From assembly GCA_002256995.1 (NCBI GenBank), contig NCGX01000010.1, forward strand, positions 62,001 to 126,000: a stretch of 64,000 nucleotides of DNA, written 5' to 3'. The stretch's first letter is position 1. The number at the start of each line of letters is the position of its first letter. Below, piece by piece: positions 1-8,449 of this stretch. This DNA comes from Hydrogenophilales bacterium 16-64-40 (lineage in GTDB: Bacteria > Pseudomonadota > Gammaproteobacteria > Burkholderiales > Thiobacillaceae). The translations under genes and the position numbers were made by a program. The notes under the pieces are model-generated. The model was given only the letters and a program-made list of their open reading frames with translations, did not search any database and was not told where the DNA came from.

Positions 1-1208
1 TCGACCACATCGTCGCCATCGTCAACGACGAAATCATCACCCGTCAGGAACTCGCCAAGCGTTACGCCGAAGTGGCGCAGAGCCTGGCGCGCCAGAACAC
101 GCCGCTGCCGCCGCGCGAGACGCTGGAAAAACAGCTGCTCGAACGCATGGTCACCGAACTGGCGCTGCAGCAGCACGCGCGCAGCACCGGCATCCGGGTC
201 GACCCGACCCAGGTCGAGCGCGCACTGCAACGCATCGCCGAACAGAACAAGCTCGACATGGCCGGCTTGCAGGCCGCGCTTGAAAAGGAAGGCCAGAGCC
301 TCGACAGCATGCGCAACACCATCCGCAATGAAATCCTCATTGCACGCGCCCGCGAACGCGACGTCGACAACCGCGTCGCCGTCACCGACGCCGAAATCGA
401 AGGCTATCTGCAAACGCAGGTGCAGCAGGGCGCGGAGACGGAATACGACTTTTCCCACATCCTCATCGCCGTGCCGGAAAACGCCTCGCCCGAAGAGATT
501 CAGGCGCGCCGCGCCCGCGCCGACCAGGTTCACGCCCAGCTTGCCGCGGGGGCCGATTTCGCCCAGCTGTCGGCCAGCCATTCCGACGCCCAAAATGCGC
601 TGCAGGGCGGCGCCTTCGGCTGGCGCGCCAGCGGCAAGATCCCGGCGCTGTTCGTCGATGTGCTGAAGCAGCTGCAACCCGGCCAGATTGCCCCGCTGCT
701 GAAAAGCAGCAACGGCTTCCACATTCTCAAGCTCAACAACAAGCGCGGGCTCGACGCCACCCTCAGCGTCACCCAGACGCACGCGCGCCACATCCTGATC
801 AAGACCAACGAACTCACCTCGGAAGCCGACGCCCGTAGCCGCCTGCTGCAACTGAAGGAGCGCATCGAGAACGGCGTGAAATTCGACGAGCTGGCGCGCC
901 TGCATTCCGAGGACGCCAGTGCCTCCAAGGGCGGCGACCTCGGCTGGATCAACCCCGGCGACACCGTGCCCGACTTCGAGAAGACGATGGACGCCCTGCA
1001 GCCCGGCGAAGTGAGTGCGCCGATCCAGTCGCCCTTCGGCTGGCACCTGATCCAGGTGCTGGAGCGCCGCGACCAGGACGTCACCCAGGAACGCCAGAAA
1101 CTGCTGGCGCGCAAGGCGATCCGCGAACGCAAGGCCGAAGAAGCCTTCCAGGACTGGGTGCGGCAGATCCGCGATTCGGCCTACGTCGAACTGCGCCCGC
1201 TCGACTGA
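1..1208 (+). CDS. surA: Periplasmic chaperone/peptidyl-prolyl isomerase SurA (5' truncated)
   Basis: The reading frame is open from base 3 and ends at 1208, giving 401 visible residues; SurA is usually 430-450 residues, so only the signal peptide and first strand are missing. The visible start ([17 protein letters not shown]) is the SurA N-terminal chaperone domain. Two parvulin (PPIC) domains follow, opening with [10 protein letters not shown] and later [10 protein letters not shown], each with the GGDLGW/GGAFGW-type signature. SurA escorts outer-membrane beta-barrel precursors through the periplasm. It lies 7 bp upstream of pdxA and rsmA, the usual proteobacterial order, in which lptD normally precedes it. 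A GTG at 72 is internal and is not the start. Confidence 0.96.
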   Translation, partial: DHIVAIVNDEIITRQELAKRYAEVAQSLARQNTPLPPRETLEKQLLERMVTELALQQHARSTGIRVDPTQVERALQRIAEQNKLDMAGLQAALEKEGQSLDSMRNTIRNEILIARARERDVDNRVAVTDAEIEGYLQTQVQQGAETEYDFSHILIAVPENASPEEIQARRARADQVHAQLAAGADFAQLSASHSDAQNALQGGAFGWRASGKIPALFVDVLKQLQPGQIAPLLKSSNGFHILKLNNKRGLDATLSVTQTHARHILIKTNELTSEADARSRLLQLKERIENGVKFDELARLHSEDASASKGGDLGWINPGDTVPDFEKTMDALQPGEVSAPIQSPFGWHLIQVLERRDQDVTQERQKLLARKAIRERKAEEAFQDWVRQIRDSAYVELRPLD

Positions 1209-1215
1209 TTCCGGC

Positions 1216-2208
1216 ATGGCCCTGACGTTGCCCGTGCTCGCGCTCACCGCAGGCGAGCCCGCCGGGATCGGCCCCGACCTCTGCATCGCGCTGTCGCAGC
1301 AGGCGCTGCCGTGCCGCATCTCGGTGCTGGGCGACGCCGACGTGCTGCGCGCCCGCGCCGCGCAACTGGGCCTCGCGGTCGACTTCGTCCGCAGCGACAG
1401 CGTGCCCGCGCATCGGCCCGGCGCGCTGCACGTGCGTCATCTCCCGGTGGCCGTCCCCGTCGCCGCCGGCGTGCCCGACCCCCGCAACAGCGCCCACGTG
1501 CTGGCCCTGCTCGACGCCGCCCTCGAAGGCTGCCTGAACGGGTCGTATCACGCCATGGTCACCGCGCCGGTGCACAAGGCCGTCATCAACGACGCCGGCT
1601 TCGCCTTCACCGGCCATACCGAATACCTGGCCGACCACAGCGGCACCCAGCAGGTCGTGATGATGCTCGCCGGCGGCGGCCTGCGCGTCGCCCTGGCCAC
1701 CACCCACCTGCCGCTGCGCGCGGTGGCCGACGCCATCACGCCCGCGCTGCTCGATGCGGTGATCCGCATCCTGCACGCCGACCTGCAAGGCAAATTCGGC
1801 ATCGCCCAGCCGCGCATCCTGGTGGCCGGCCTCAACCCGCACGCCGGCGAAGCCGGCCACCTCGGACGCGAGGAAATCGACATCATCGAACCCGCGCTCG
1901 AGCGCCTGCGCGGCGAGGGCATGAACCTCGTCGGTCCGCTGCCCGCCGACACCCTGTTTTCGCGCATCCGCGTCGAGCCCTGCGACGCCGTGCTGGCGAT
2001 GTACCACGACCAGGGCCTGCCCGTGCTGAAATACGCCAGCTTCGGCGCCGGCGTCAACATCACGCTCGGCCTACCCTTCATCCGCACCTCGGTCGACCAC
2101 GGCACCGCGCTCGACCTCGCCGGCACGGGGCGCGCCGAAGTGGGCAGTTTATTGGCGGCGATCGAGGTGGCGCTGGAGATGGCTGGCAGGGGTCAGGGAA
2201 TCGCGTGA
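1216..2208 (+). CDS. pdxA: 4-hydroxythreonine-4-phosphate dehydrogenase
   Basis: A 330-residue protein, normal for PdxA, which oxidises 4-phosphohydroxy-L-threonine with NAD in pyridoxal phosphate synthesis. The N-terminal signature [11 protein letters not shown] is at residues 11-21. The metal-binding histidines are visible as H164 (THLPL), H209 (NPHAGE) and H264 (YHDQG), each two residues before the E. coli positions, and the HTEYLAD substrate motif starts at H134. The gene starts 7 bp after surA and is probably co-transcribed with it. Nothing is unusual. Confidence 0.96.
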   Translation: MALTLPVLALTAGEPAGIGPDLCIALSQQALPCRISVLGDADVLRARAAQLGLAVDFVRSDSVPAHRPGALHVRHLPVAVPVAAGVPDPRNSAHVLALLDAALEGCLNGSYHAMVTAPVHKAVINDAGFAFTGHTEYLADHSGTQQVVMMLAGGGLRVALATTHLPLRAVADAITPALLDAVIRILHADLQGKFGIAQPRILVAGLNPHAGEAGHLGREEIDIIEPALERLRGEGMNLVGPLPADTLFSRIRVEPCDAVLAMYHDQGLPVLKYASFGAGVNITLGLPFIRTSVDHGTALDLAGTGRAEVGSLLAAIEVALEMAGRGQGIA

Positions 2209-2278
2209 TGCCCGTTAATATAAAACGCTAAACGCCGCACAAAAAACCGATCCTGGAATCCCGATCCCTAACCCTCAA

Positions 2279-3058
2279 ATGCATACCCCGCGCAAACGCT
2301 TCGGCCAGAACTTCCTCATCGACGACGGCGTCATCCATTCGATCGTCAACGCCATCCATCCGCAGGCGGGGGAAACCGTCGTCGAGATCGGACCCGGCCT
2401 GGGTGCGCTGACCCGCCCCCTGCTCGAACGCCTGCCGCACCTGCATGCGGTCGAGCTCGACCGCGACATCGTCGCGCGCCTGCAGCGAGCCTGGCCGGCC
2501 GAGCGCCTCACCGTGCACAGCTGCGACGCGCTGAAATTCGATTTCGCCGCGCTGGGCCACGACCTGCGCATCATCGGCAACCTGCCCTACAACATTTCCA
2601 CGCCGCTCTTGTTCCACCTGCTGGAATATGCCGCGCACATCCGCGACATGACCTTCATGCTGCAGAAGGAAGTGGTCGAACGCATGGTCGCCGAGCCGTC
2701 GACCAACGATTACGGGCGGCTGTCGATCATGCTGCAGCGCCGCTTCCACATGGAGTGGCTGCTCGACGTGCCCCCCACCGCCTTCGACCCGCCGCCCAAG
2801 GTCAACTCCGCCGTGGTCCGGCTGATTCCCAAGACCCCGGCCGAAATCGTCGTGCTCGATGAAGCGCTGTTTGCGCGCGTCGTCGCCGCGGCCTTCTCGC
2901 AGCGCCGCAAGACCCTGAAAAACACGCTGGGCGGTTTGCTGAAAGCCGATACATTTGCCGTGCTCGGGATCGACGCCGGCAAGCGCGCCGAGAATCTCGC
3001 CGTCGCCGACTACGAGGCCATCACCCGGCATTTGAGCAGTTTGCAACCGAGGAGTTGA
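2279..3058 (+). CDS. rsmA: 16S rRNA dimethyladenosine transferase RsmA (KsgA)
   Basis: A 259-residue SAM-dependent methyltransferase that dimethylates the two adjacent adenosines in helix 45 of 16S rRNA. The family N-terminal motif FGQNFLID is near residues 8-15, the SAM-binding EIGPGLGALT follows, and the catalytic NLPYN motif is at residues 101-105. The C-terminal part (FSQRRKTLKNTL) is also typical. It sits 70 bp downstream of pdxA; that gap is AT-richer than its surroundings and shows no clear signal. Confidence 0.97.
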   Translation: MHTPRKRFGQNFLIDDGVIHSIVNAIHPQAGETVVEIGPGLGALTRPLLERLPHLHAVELDRDIVARLQRAWPAERLTVHSCDALKFDFAALGHDLRIIGNLPYNISTPLLFHLLEYAAHIRDMTFMLQKEVVERMVAEPSTNDYGRLSIMLQRRFHMEWLLDVPPTAFDPPPKVNSAVVRLIPKTPAEIVVLDEALFARVVAAAFSQRRKTLKNTLGGLLKADTFAVLGIDAGKRAENLAVADYEAITRHLSSLQPRS

Positions 3059-3060
3059 AC

Positions 3061-3657
3061 ATGATCGAGAACACGGAACGTTTCAGTCGCGCGATGGCAT
3101 TGTTCGACGCCGCCAATGCGCAAGACCCCAATCTGGACGAGGGCCAGCCGAAGGAGCTGCTCTACGCCCAGCGCATGTCGGACATGATCGCCCGCTTTGC
3201 GCCGGACGCATCCGAAGCGTCGCAGCTGGCGGTGCGCGCCCAGCACATCCAGCGCTGGATGGTGCCGCGCAACACCTATCCGATGACCAAGGAAGGCTAT
3301 CACGCCTGGCGGACCGGGCTTTACACCTTCCAGGCCGACAGCGCCGGCGAACTGATGCGCCAGGCCGGCTACGACGACGCGATGATCGAGCGCGTCAAAA
3401 AGGCGGTCGGCAAGCGCGGCATCAAGAGCAATCCGGACACGCAGATGCTGGAGGACATCGCCGGCCTGGTCTTCATCGAGCATTACATGCTGGCCTTCGC
3501 GCTCAGCAAGCCCGAATACGATGAAGAAAAGTGGCTGGAAATCATCCGCAAGACATGGAAGAAAATGTCGAAGGCCGCCCAGGCGTTTGCCCTGTCCGGC
3601 AAGATCGAGCTGCCGGAACCCCTGGTGCCGCTGATCACCAAGGCGGTCAGTCAGTAA
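3061..3657 (+). CDS. DUF4202 domain-containing protein
   Basis: A 198-residue soluble protein matching the DUF4202 family along its whole length by recognisable stretches such as HIQRWMVPRNTYPMTKEGYH and KKAVGKRGIKSNPDTQMLED, and a histidine-rich first half (AQHIQRW). The function of the family is unknown to me. The ATG at 3061 is preferred over an in-frame TTG at 3055 because a GAGGAG ribosome site lies about 6 bases upstream of the ATG. It follows rsmA by 2 bp, so the two are probably co-transcribed. It converges with the reductase gene at 3703. Confidence 0.85.
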   Translation: MIENTERFSRAMALFDAANAQDPNLDEGQPKELLYAQRMSDMIARFAPDASEASQLAVRAQHIQRWMVPRNTYPMTKEGYHAWRTGLYTFQADSAGELMRQAGYDDAMIERVKKAVGKRGIKSNPDTQMLEDIAGLVFIEHYMLAFALSKPEYDEEKWLEIIRKTWKKMSKAAQAFALSGKIELPEPLVPLITKAVSQ

Positions 3658-3659
3658 GC

Positions 3660-3672
3660 GAAGCCCGGCTTC
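3660..3672. terminator. Short GC hairpin between convergent genes
   Basis: GAAGCC-C-GGCTTC forms a perfect inverted repeat in the 45 bp between the DUF4202 gene and the convergent reductase gene. There is no T-run, so it is not a textbook intrinsic terminator; position is the main argument. Confidence 0.25.
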
Positions 3673-3702
3673 ACCCCGGCGCCCGATGCAGGAATCAGGC
3701 GC

Positions 3703-4782
3703 TCAGCCTGCCAGGAAGGGATAGTCGGTGTAGCCCTTCTCCTCTCCGGTGTAGAGCCTGTCGTAGTCGGGCGCGTTGAGCGGCGCGCCGCGGCGGAAGC
3801 GCTCGACCAGATCGGGGTTGGCCAGCAGCAGGCGGCCGAACGCGATCGCATCGGCCGCGCCGGACATCACGGCCTGCTGTGCCGTCTCGAAGTCGTAGTC
3901 GTTGTTGAGGATCAGGTTGCCCTTGTACAGCGCGCGCGTTTGATCGTAGTCGAACGGCAGCCACTCATCCCGGGGTGCGCCGCCGGTACCCTGCAGCACG
4001 TCGAGGAAGGCCAGGTTCAACGGATTGAGCTGGGTCACGACGTAATCGAAGGTCTCCTGCGGGTGCTCGTCGCTGAGGTCGTTGAACGGCGTCACCGGCG
4101 ACAGCCGCACGCCGACGCGGCTATTGCCGATTGCGCTGCACACCGCCTCCATCACCTCCAGCAGCAGGCGCGCGCGGTTTTCCTTGCTGCCGCCGTAGGC
4201 GTCGGTGCGGTGGTTGGTGGACGAGCGCAGGAACTGGTCCAGCAGATAACCGTTGCCTGCATGGACTTCCACCCCGTCAAACCCCGCCTCCATCGCATTG
4301 AGCGCGGCCTGGGCGAATGTTGCGATCAGCGCGGGGATTTCAGACAACTCGAGCGCGCGCGGGGTGACGAAATCCTGCATCGCCTGCCCGGTGAACACCT
4401 GGCCGGCCGGGCGGATCGCCGATGGCGCGACCGGCAGGGCCCCGCCCGGCTGCAGGTCGGGGTGCGAAATCCGCCCCACATGCCACAACTGCAGCGCGAT
4501 CTTGCCGCCGGCGCCGTGCACCGCCGCGGTCACCTGCTTCCACCCGGCGATCTGCTCAGGGGTATGGATGCCGGGGGTGCGCGGATAGCCGTGGCCCTCC
4601 GCGCAGATCGGCGACGCCTCGGTCAGGATCAATCCGGCCGAAGCGCGCTGGCGATAGTACTCAGCGATCAGCGGCGTCGGCACATTGCCGACGCCGGCGC
4701 GGTTGCGGGTCAGCGAAGACATCACCACGCGGTTGGCCAGTTCGATGGCGCCGAATTGGGCGGGGGAAAAAAGGTCGGTCAT
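3703..4782 (-). CDS. Old yellow enzyme family alkene reductase (NemA-like)
   Basis: A 359-residue FMN-dependent oxidoreductase of the old yellow enzyme family, which reduces activated C=C bonds or nitro groups with NAD(P)H. Family marks are the N-terminal LFSPAQFGAIELANRVVMS, the active-site stretch VHAGNGYLLDQFL (the His and Asn that bind the substrate carbonyl), NHRTDAYGG, and the C-terminal FMN-phosphate stretch IAFGRLLLANPDL. Length and order are normal. It is transcribed alone, converging on the DUF4202 gene. The physiological substrate cannot be told from sequence. Confidence 0.92.
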   Translation of the reverse strand: MTDLFSPAQFGAIELANRVVMSSLTRNRAGVGNVPTPLIAEYYRQRASAGLILTEASPICAEGHGYPRTPGIHTPEQIAGWKQVTAAVHGAGGKIALQLWHVGRISHPDLQPGGALPVAPSAIRPAGQVFTGQAMQDFVTPRALELSEIPALIATFAQAALNAMEAGFDGVEVHAGNGYLLDQFLRSSTNHRTDAYGGSKENRARLLLEVMEAVCSAIGNSRVGVRLSPVTPFNDLSDEHPQETFDYVVTQLNPLNLAFLDVLQGTGGAPRDEWLPFDYDQTRALYKGNLILNNDYDFETAQQAVMSGAADAIAFGRLLLANPDLVERFRRGAPLNAPDYDRLYTGEEKGYTDYPFLAG

Positions 4783-4874
4783 GCGGCAAGTCCTCGGCGT
4801 TGGATGGGGCGATTGTTCCGCCTTGATGGTAACCCACCGAGGCGCACACGAACCGGCGGGCCGCGCCCGCTGCG

Positions 4875-5234
4875 TCAGGCGACCTTGATCTCGATCTTGC
4901 GCGGCTGCGCGTGTTCGGCCTTGGGAATGCGCAGCTTGAGCACGCCGTGGTTGAACTCGGCGCTCACCTTGCCGGTGTCGAGCTCGCGCGACAGCGTGAA
5001 GCTGCGCCGGTAGCGCGACAGGCTGACCTCGGCATGGGCGGCGTCCATGCCTTCCGGCACGTCTAGCGCAACTTCGCCCCCGATCGTCAGCGTATCGGCC
5101 TCCAGCTGCAGGTCGAGCTTGTCCTTCGGCACGCCCGGCAGGTCGGCATACAGGGTGATGCCGGCGGCGTCCTCGAACACGTCCACTGGCGGGATCATGG
5201 CGGCTTCGGCTTGCTTGGCGACAGTGTCATTCAT
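4875..5234 (-). CDS. Hsp20/alpha-crystallin family small heat-shock protein (second of pair)
   Basis: A 119-residue small heat-shock protein. The alpha-crystallin domain spans nearly the whole protein: YADLPGVPKDKLDLQLE, the TLTIGGE strand, RRSFTLSREL, and the conserved A/G-x-L motif as GVLKLRIPKAE near the C-terminus. These proteins hold unfolded clients without ATP. The start ATG overlaps the stop of the upstream Hsp20 gene by 4 bp (ATGA), so the pair is translationally coupled. The open frame continues upstream, but that part is the neighbour read in another frame. Confidence 0.93.
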   Translation of the reverse strand: MNDTVAKQAEAAMIPPVDVFEDAAGITLYADLPGVPKDKLDLQLEADTLTIGGEVALDVPEGMDAAHAEVSLSRYRRSFTLSRELDTGKVSAEFNHGVLKLRIPKAEHAQPRKIEIKVA

Positions 5235-5686
5235 GGCTGATCTCCTGACTGAATCTGGATGCGGCGCGGCTGTGCGGCTTGCTGGCGCGGGATGCTGATG
5301 TGCAGCACGCCGTTGCGGTAGCGCGCCTCGATGGCCGCGGCGTCGACATCGTCCGGCAGGCTCACCACGCGGCGGAAGCGGCCGGCGAAGCGTTCCTCGA
5401 TGTGCAGGGTGGCCTTGGCGTCCGGCTGCGGGGTGTCGGGCTTGCGTTCGCCGGCAATGGTGAGAACGCCCTTTTCCACCTGGACGTCGAGGCTGGCCGG
5501 ATCGACCCCCGGCGCAAACGCATAGAGCTCGACCGACTGCGGCGTGCCGCCGACATTGATGGCCGGAAAGCCGTCGCGGCCCAGGCCGCGTATGCTGGGT
5601 GTCATGTCGATTCGCTGCTGCATGCCGCGTTGCAGGCGATCCAGTTCCGCGAACAGGTCGCGGGGAAACAAGGTGCGGGCCATCAT
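5231..5686 (-). CDS. Hsp20/alpha-crystallin family small heat-shock protein (first of pair)
   Basis: A small heat-shock chaperone of 151 residues from the chosen start. The ATG at 5686 is preferred over one 12 bases upstream at 5698 because GGAGG lies 5 bases before it and would overlap the upstream ATG. The alpha-crystallin domain is visible as ELYAFAPGVDPASLDVQVE, LTIAGER, FRRVVSLPDDVD and RNGVLHISIPRQ. It forms a dicistron with the second Hsp20; such pairs probably form mixed oligomers. A sigma-32-like promoter lies upstream at about 5730-5752, and the cbpA-cbpM chaperone pair diverges from the same gap. Confidence 0.93.
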   Translation of the reverse strand: MMARTLFPRDLFAELDRLQRGMQQRIDMTPSIRGLGRDGFPAINVGGTPQSVELYAFAPGVDPASLDVQVEKGVLTIAGERKPDTPQPDAKATLHIEERFAGRFRRVVSLPDDVDAAAIEARYRNGVLHISIPRQQAAQPRRIQIQSGDQP

Positions 5687-5729
5687 TGATTCCTCCATTC
5701 AATTAAACATTCGTTCCTTTCCCGCAGCT

Positions 5730-5752
5730 ATGGGCAGGCCGCCCGATTTCAA
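5730..5752 (-). promoter_or_regulatory. Sigma-32-type heat-shock promoter for the hsp20 pair
   Basis: Read on the minus strand, TTGAAA (5752-5747) is followed after 11 bases by GCCCATAG (starting at 5735), close to the RpoH consensus TTGAAA ... CCCCAT. It lies about 45 bp before the first Hsp20 start. The match is by eye, but position and gene content agree. Confidence 0.6.
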
Positions 5753-5755
5753 TAT

Positions 5756-5780
5756 CTTGATGGTGGCGACCGCCGCCATC
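5756..5780 (+). promoter_or_regulatory. Possible heat-shock promoter for cbpA-cbpM
   Basis: CTTGATG (5756-5762) and CGCCATC (5774-5780) with an 11-base spacer resemble a weak RpoH promoter facing cbpA. A small perfect inverted repeat ACGCA-GCT-TGCGT (5796-5808) lies between it and the start codon. Weaker than the divergent hsp20 promoter. Confidence 0.3.
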
Positions 5781-5825
5781 ACCTAGAAAGAAGTAACGCA
5801 GCTTGCGTCACACCAGAAAGCCGAC

Positions 5826-6767
5826 ATGGAATTCAAGGACTATTACAAGACCCTGGGGGTCGCGCGCGACGCCACGGCGGAAGACCTGAAAAAGGCCTTG
5901 CGCAAGCTCGCGCGCAAGTACCACCCGGACGTTTCCAAGGAAACGGATGCCCAGTTGCGCATGCAGGAAGTCAACGAGGCCTACGCCGTGCTGTCGGACC
6001 CGGAAAAGCGTGCCGCCTACGACCAGCTGGGGCGCGGCCACCAGCCCGGGCAGGAGTTCCGCCCGCCGCCGGACTGGGACGCCGGCTTCGAATTCTCCGG
6101 CCGCGGCTTTTCGCCGCACGAGGCCGCCGGCTACAGCGATTTCTTCTCCGAGCTGTTCGGCCGCATGGGCGGCACTCACGCCGGCTTCCGGGCACGCGGC
6201 GAAGATCACCATGCCAAGGTGCTGCTCGACCTCGAAGACGCCTTCAGCGGCGCCACCCGGCAAATTTCACTGCGCGTGCCGCAGATGGATGCGCGCGGCC
6301 GGGTTCAGCTCGTTCCCCGCACCCTCAACGTAAAGATTCCGGTGGGCGTGCGCGCCGGCCAGGTCATCCGGCTGGCCGGCCAGGGCACGCCCGGGGTGGG
6401 CGGCGCGGCCGCCGGCGACCTGCTGCTGGAAGTGCAGTTCAAACCGCATCCGCGCTTTCGCGCAGACGGGCGCGACCTGCATCTGAGCCTGCCGCTGGCG
6501 CCGTGGGAGGCGGCGCTGGGAAGCGTCGTGACGGTGGATCTGCCGCATGGCAACGTCAAGGTCCGCATCCCCGAAGGGGCGCAGAGCGGAAAATCATTGC
6601 GCGTGCGCGGCAAGGGCATCCCGGGCGATCCGCCCGGCGACCTGCTGCTCGACCTGCAGGTGGTGCTGCCGCCGGCCGACACGGCCAAGGCGCGCGCGCT
6701 GTACGAAACCATGGCGCGCGAACTGGCGTTCGAGCCGCGCGCCCCCGGGAGGACATGGCATGGATGA
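5826..6767 (+). CDS. cbpA: DnaJ-class co-chaperone CbpA
   Basis: A 313-residue CbpA-type J protein. The J domain covers residues 5-70 with the invariant HPD at 33-35. A Gly/Phe-rich linker (QEFRPPPDWDAGFEFSGRGF) follows, and then the two C-terminal beta-sandwich client-binding domains (NVKIPVGVRAGQVIRL ... LRVRGKGIPG). The zinc-finger cysteines of DnaJ are absent, as in CbpA. It stimulates DnaK and binds curved DNA. It overlaps cbpM by 8 bp and diverges from the hsp20 pair, giving a compact chaperone cluster. Confidence 0.94.
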   Translation: MEFKDYYKTLGVARDATAEDLKKALRKLARKYHPDVSKETDAQLRMQEVNEAYAVLSDPEKRAAYDQLGRGHQPGQEFRPPPDWDAGFEFSGRGFSPHEAAGYSDFFSELFGRMGGTHAGFRARGEDHHAKVLLDLEDAFSGATRQISLRVPQMDARGRVQLVPRTLNVKIPVGVRAGQVIRLAGQGTPGVGGAAAGDLLLEVQFKPHPRFRADGRDLHLSLPLAPWEAALGSVVTVDLPHGNVKVRIPEGAQSGKSLRVRGKGIPGDPPGDLLLDLQVVLPPADTAKARALYETMARELAFEPRAPGRTWHG

Positions 6768-7053
6768 CGACGACATCCTGATCGGCAGTCTGCTGGAGGA
6801 ATCCTGGCTGACGCTGGAACAGTTGGCCGCAGCCTGCACGGTGGAACCGGCATGGCTCATCCGCCACATCGAGGAAGGCCTGTTTCCCCATGCCGAGTGC
6901 GTGGCGGGCACCTGGCGCTTTACCGGCGCCAGCCTGCTGCGCGCACGGCGGATGCGCCAACTGGAGCGCGATTTCGACGCCGTGCCGGAACTCGCCGCGC
7001 TGGTGGCCGACATGCTGGAGGAAATCGACAGCTTGCGTTCACGCACCGGCTAG
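6760..7053 (+). CDS. cbpM: Chaperone modulator CbpM
   Basis: A 97-residue MerR-like helix-turn-helix protein starting MDDDDILIGSLLEESWLTLEQL, with the CbpM core LAAACTVEPAWLIRHIEEGL and the arginine-rich SLLRARRMRQLERDF. CbpM binds the J domain of CbpA and inhibits its co-chaperone and DNA-binding activities. The ATG at 6760 overlaps the end of cbpA by 8 bp and is preceded by GGAGG, so the two are translationally coupled. The open frame extends upstream inside cbpA but that part is not coding. Confidence 0.9.
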   Translation: MDDDDILIGSLLEESWLTLEQLAAACTVEPAWLIRHIEEGLFPHAECVAGTWRFTGASLLRARRMRQLERDFDAVPELAALVADMLEEIDSLRSRTG

Positions 7054-7085
7054 GCGATCGCCCGTGCCGCGCGGGTGGGTGCGAC

Positions 7086-7490
7086 TCAGGTCTGCGACCA
7101 GCCGGCGGTGCCCTTCTGGATGAACTCGATCGGATAGCCGTCCGGGTCCTCGATGAACGCAATCACCGTGGTGCCGTGCGACATCGGCCCGGCCGGGCGC
7201 AGCACCTTGCCGCCCATCGCCGCAGCGGCATCGCACGCGGCGTAAGCATCGTCGACCTCGATGGCGATGTGGCCGTAGCCGCTGCCGATCTCGTACCGGT
7301 CGACGCCCCAGTTGTAGGTCAACTCGAGCGCCGCCGCCCGCTCTTCGCTGTCGTAGCCGACAAAGGCGAGGGTGAACTTGCCGCCCGGGTAATCCTTACG
7401 GCGCAAGAGCTTCATGCCGAGGACACGGGTGTAGAAATCGATCGAGCGATCGAGATCGCCGACGCGCAGCATGGTGTGGAGGATTCGCAT
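7086..7490 (-). CDS. gloA: Lactoylglutathione lyase (glyoxalase I)
   Basis: A 134-residue vicinal-oxygen-chelate enzyme that converts the methylglyoxal-glutathione hemithioacetal to S-lactoylglutathione. The start [20 protein letters not shown] carries the first metal histidine (H5); ALELTYNWG supplies a metal glutamate, [11 protein letters not shown] the second histidine, and [14 protein letters not shown] the last glutamate. Length is normal. The open frame continues upstream into repeat DNA, but the ATG at 7490 matches the family N-terminus exactly. It is separated from ygjP by repeats. Confidence 0.96.
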   Translation of the reverse strand: MRILHTMLRVGDLDRSIDFYTRVLGMKLLRRKDYPGGKFTLAFVGYDSEERAAALELTYNWGVDRYEIGSGYGHIAIEVDDAYAACDAAAAMGGKVLRPAGPMSHGTTVIAFIEDPDGYPIEFIQKGTAGWSQT

Positions 7491-7603
7491 GATGTTCAAC
7501 CTTAAAAAATCGTTTGCCCGCGAAGGGCGCGAAGAAACGCGAAGAAAACTGGGTGGGTGTCTTAACGACGCGCCAATTAATCCGAAATCACCGTCATTGC
7601 CAG

Positions 7604-7678
7604 GTAGGAGCGGCGCCCTCGCCGCGATTGCCCGCGCCGCGCCATCGCCAGCAATCGGCCCGGGGGCGGGCCTCCTAC
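7604..7678. repeat. REP-like palindromic element (family A, inverted pair)
   Basis: Begins GTAGGAGCGGCG and ends with the inverse GGGCGGGCCTCCTAC; the centre holds GCGATTGCCCGCGCCGCGC. The two arms face each other as in a REP doublet. Close copies lie at 12931, 13969, 37321, 37570, 47741 and 54950. Confidence 0.8.
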
Positions 7679-7689
7679 ATCCCGACAAT

Positions 7690-7718
7690 CGTCATTGCAC
7701 GCGCAGCGCGGCAATCCA
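7690..7718. repeat. Dispersed CGTCATTGC...GGCAATCCAG repeat
   Basis: A degenerate copy of a common bacterial hairpin repeat (CATTGC followed by an imperfect stem and GCAATCCAG). A second copy, in the other orientation, is at 38705-38731, where it is read as protein. Confidence 0.5.
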
Positions 7719-7761
7719 GTGCTTTGATTAAGCGACCTTCGCGGACAAAAACCTTCCGAAA

Positions 7762-8442
7762 TCAAATCTGAAACAGCACCCCGCCCATTGTGCGCAACTC
7801 GGCGCGCCGTGCCAATGCATCGGGGCACAATTCGGCGACCTGCGCCCAGAAGCGCGGCGAGTGGTCGAGGTGGACCAGATGCGCCAGTTCGTGCGCGGCG
7901 ACGTAGTCGATCAGCGTGAGCGGCGCCTGCACCAGCCGCCAGTTCAGCCGCACATGACCGCGCCGGGTGCAGCTGCCCCACTGCGTCTGGGCGTTGGACA
8001 ATGCGAAGCGACTGGGGGCGCGCCCCAGTTTGCGGGCGATGCGCGCGAGCCGCCAGGCCAGCAGACGCGCGGCGCGGGCGTGGAACCAGGCGCGGACCAG
8101 GGCGCCGGCATCCGCGTCGTGCGGGGCGTGCACGCGCAGGGTGTCGCCGTGGCGCCGCACCTCGCTGAACAGGGAGGGCCGGATGTCGAGCGCGAGGGTG
8201 CGGCCGAGATAGCGTACTTCCGCCGGAGATGCCGGCCCGGCTTGCGGCGCGCGCGCCTGCATGCGAGTCCAGGCGCGCTGCAGCCAGTCATGCTGCTGCC
8301 GCACATAGCAGTCGATTTCGGCGCGCGGGGTCCAGCTCGGCGCGTGGATGCGCACTTCGCGTGCGGTGACGGTCAGCCCCAGGGTACGGCGGCGGCGCGA
8401 GCGCTTGAGCGCAAACGGCACCGCCGCATCGCCGATCTGCAA
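7762..8442 (-). CDS. YgjP-like (DUF45/M48-fold) zinc metallopeptidase
   Basis: A 226-residue member of the YgjP/DUF45 group of SprT-like zinc metalloproteases. The N-terminal LKRSRRRRTLGLTV and VRIHAPSW are typical; WGSCTRRGHVRLNWRL precedes the HELAHLVHLDHSPRFW stretch that contains the HExxH zinc site with a third histidine. The cellular substrate is unknown. It is the last gene of the glyQ-glyS-gmhB-plsC-ygjP run and starts 7 bp after plsC. Confidence 0.9.
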   Translation of the reverse strand: MQIGDAAVPFALKRSRRRRTLGLTVTAREVRIHAPSWTPRAEIDCYVRQQHDWLQRAWTRMQARAPQAGPASPAEVRYLGRTLALDIRPSLFSEVRRHGDTLRVHAPHDADAGALVRAWFHARAARLLAWRLARIARKLGRAPSRFALSNAQTQWGSCTRRGHVRLNWRLVQAPLTLIDYVAAHELAHLVHLDHSPRFWAQVAELCPDALARRAELRTMGGVLFQI

Positions 8443-8449
8443 AACGCCG

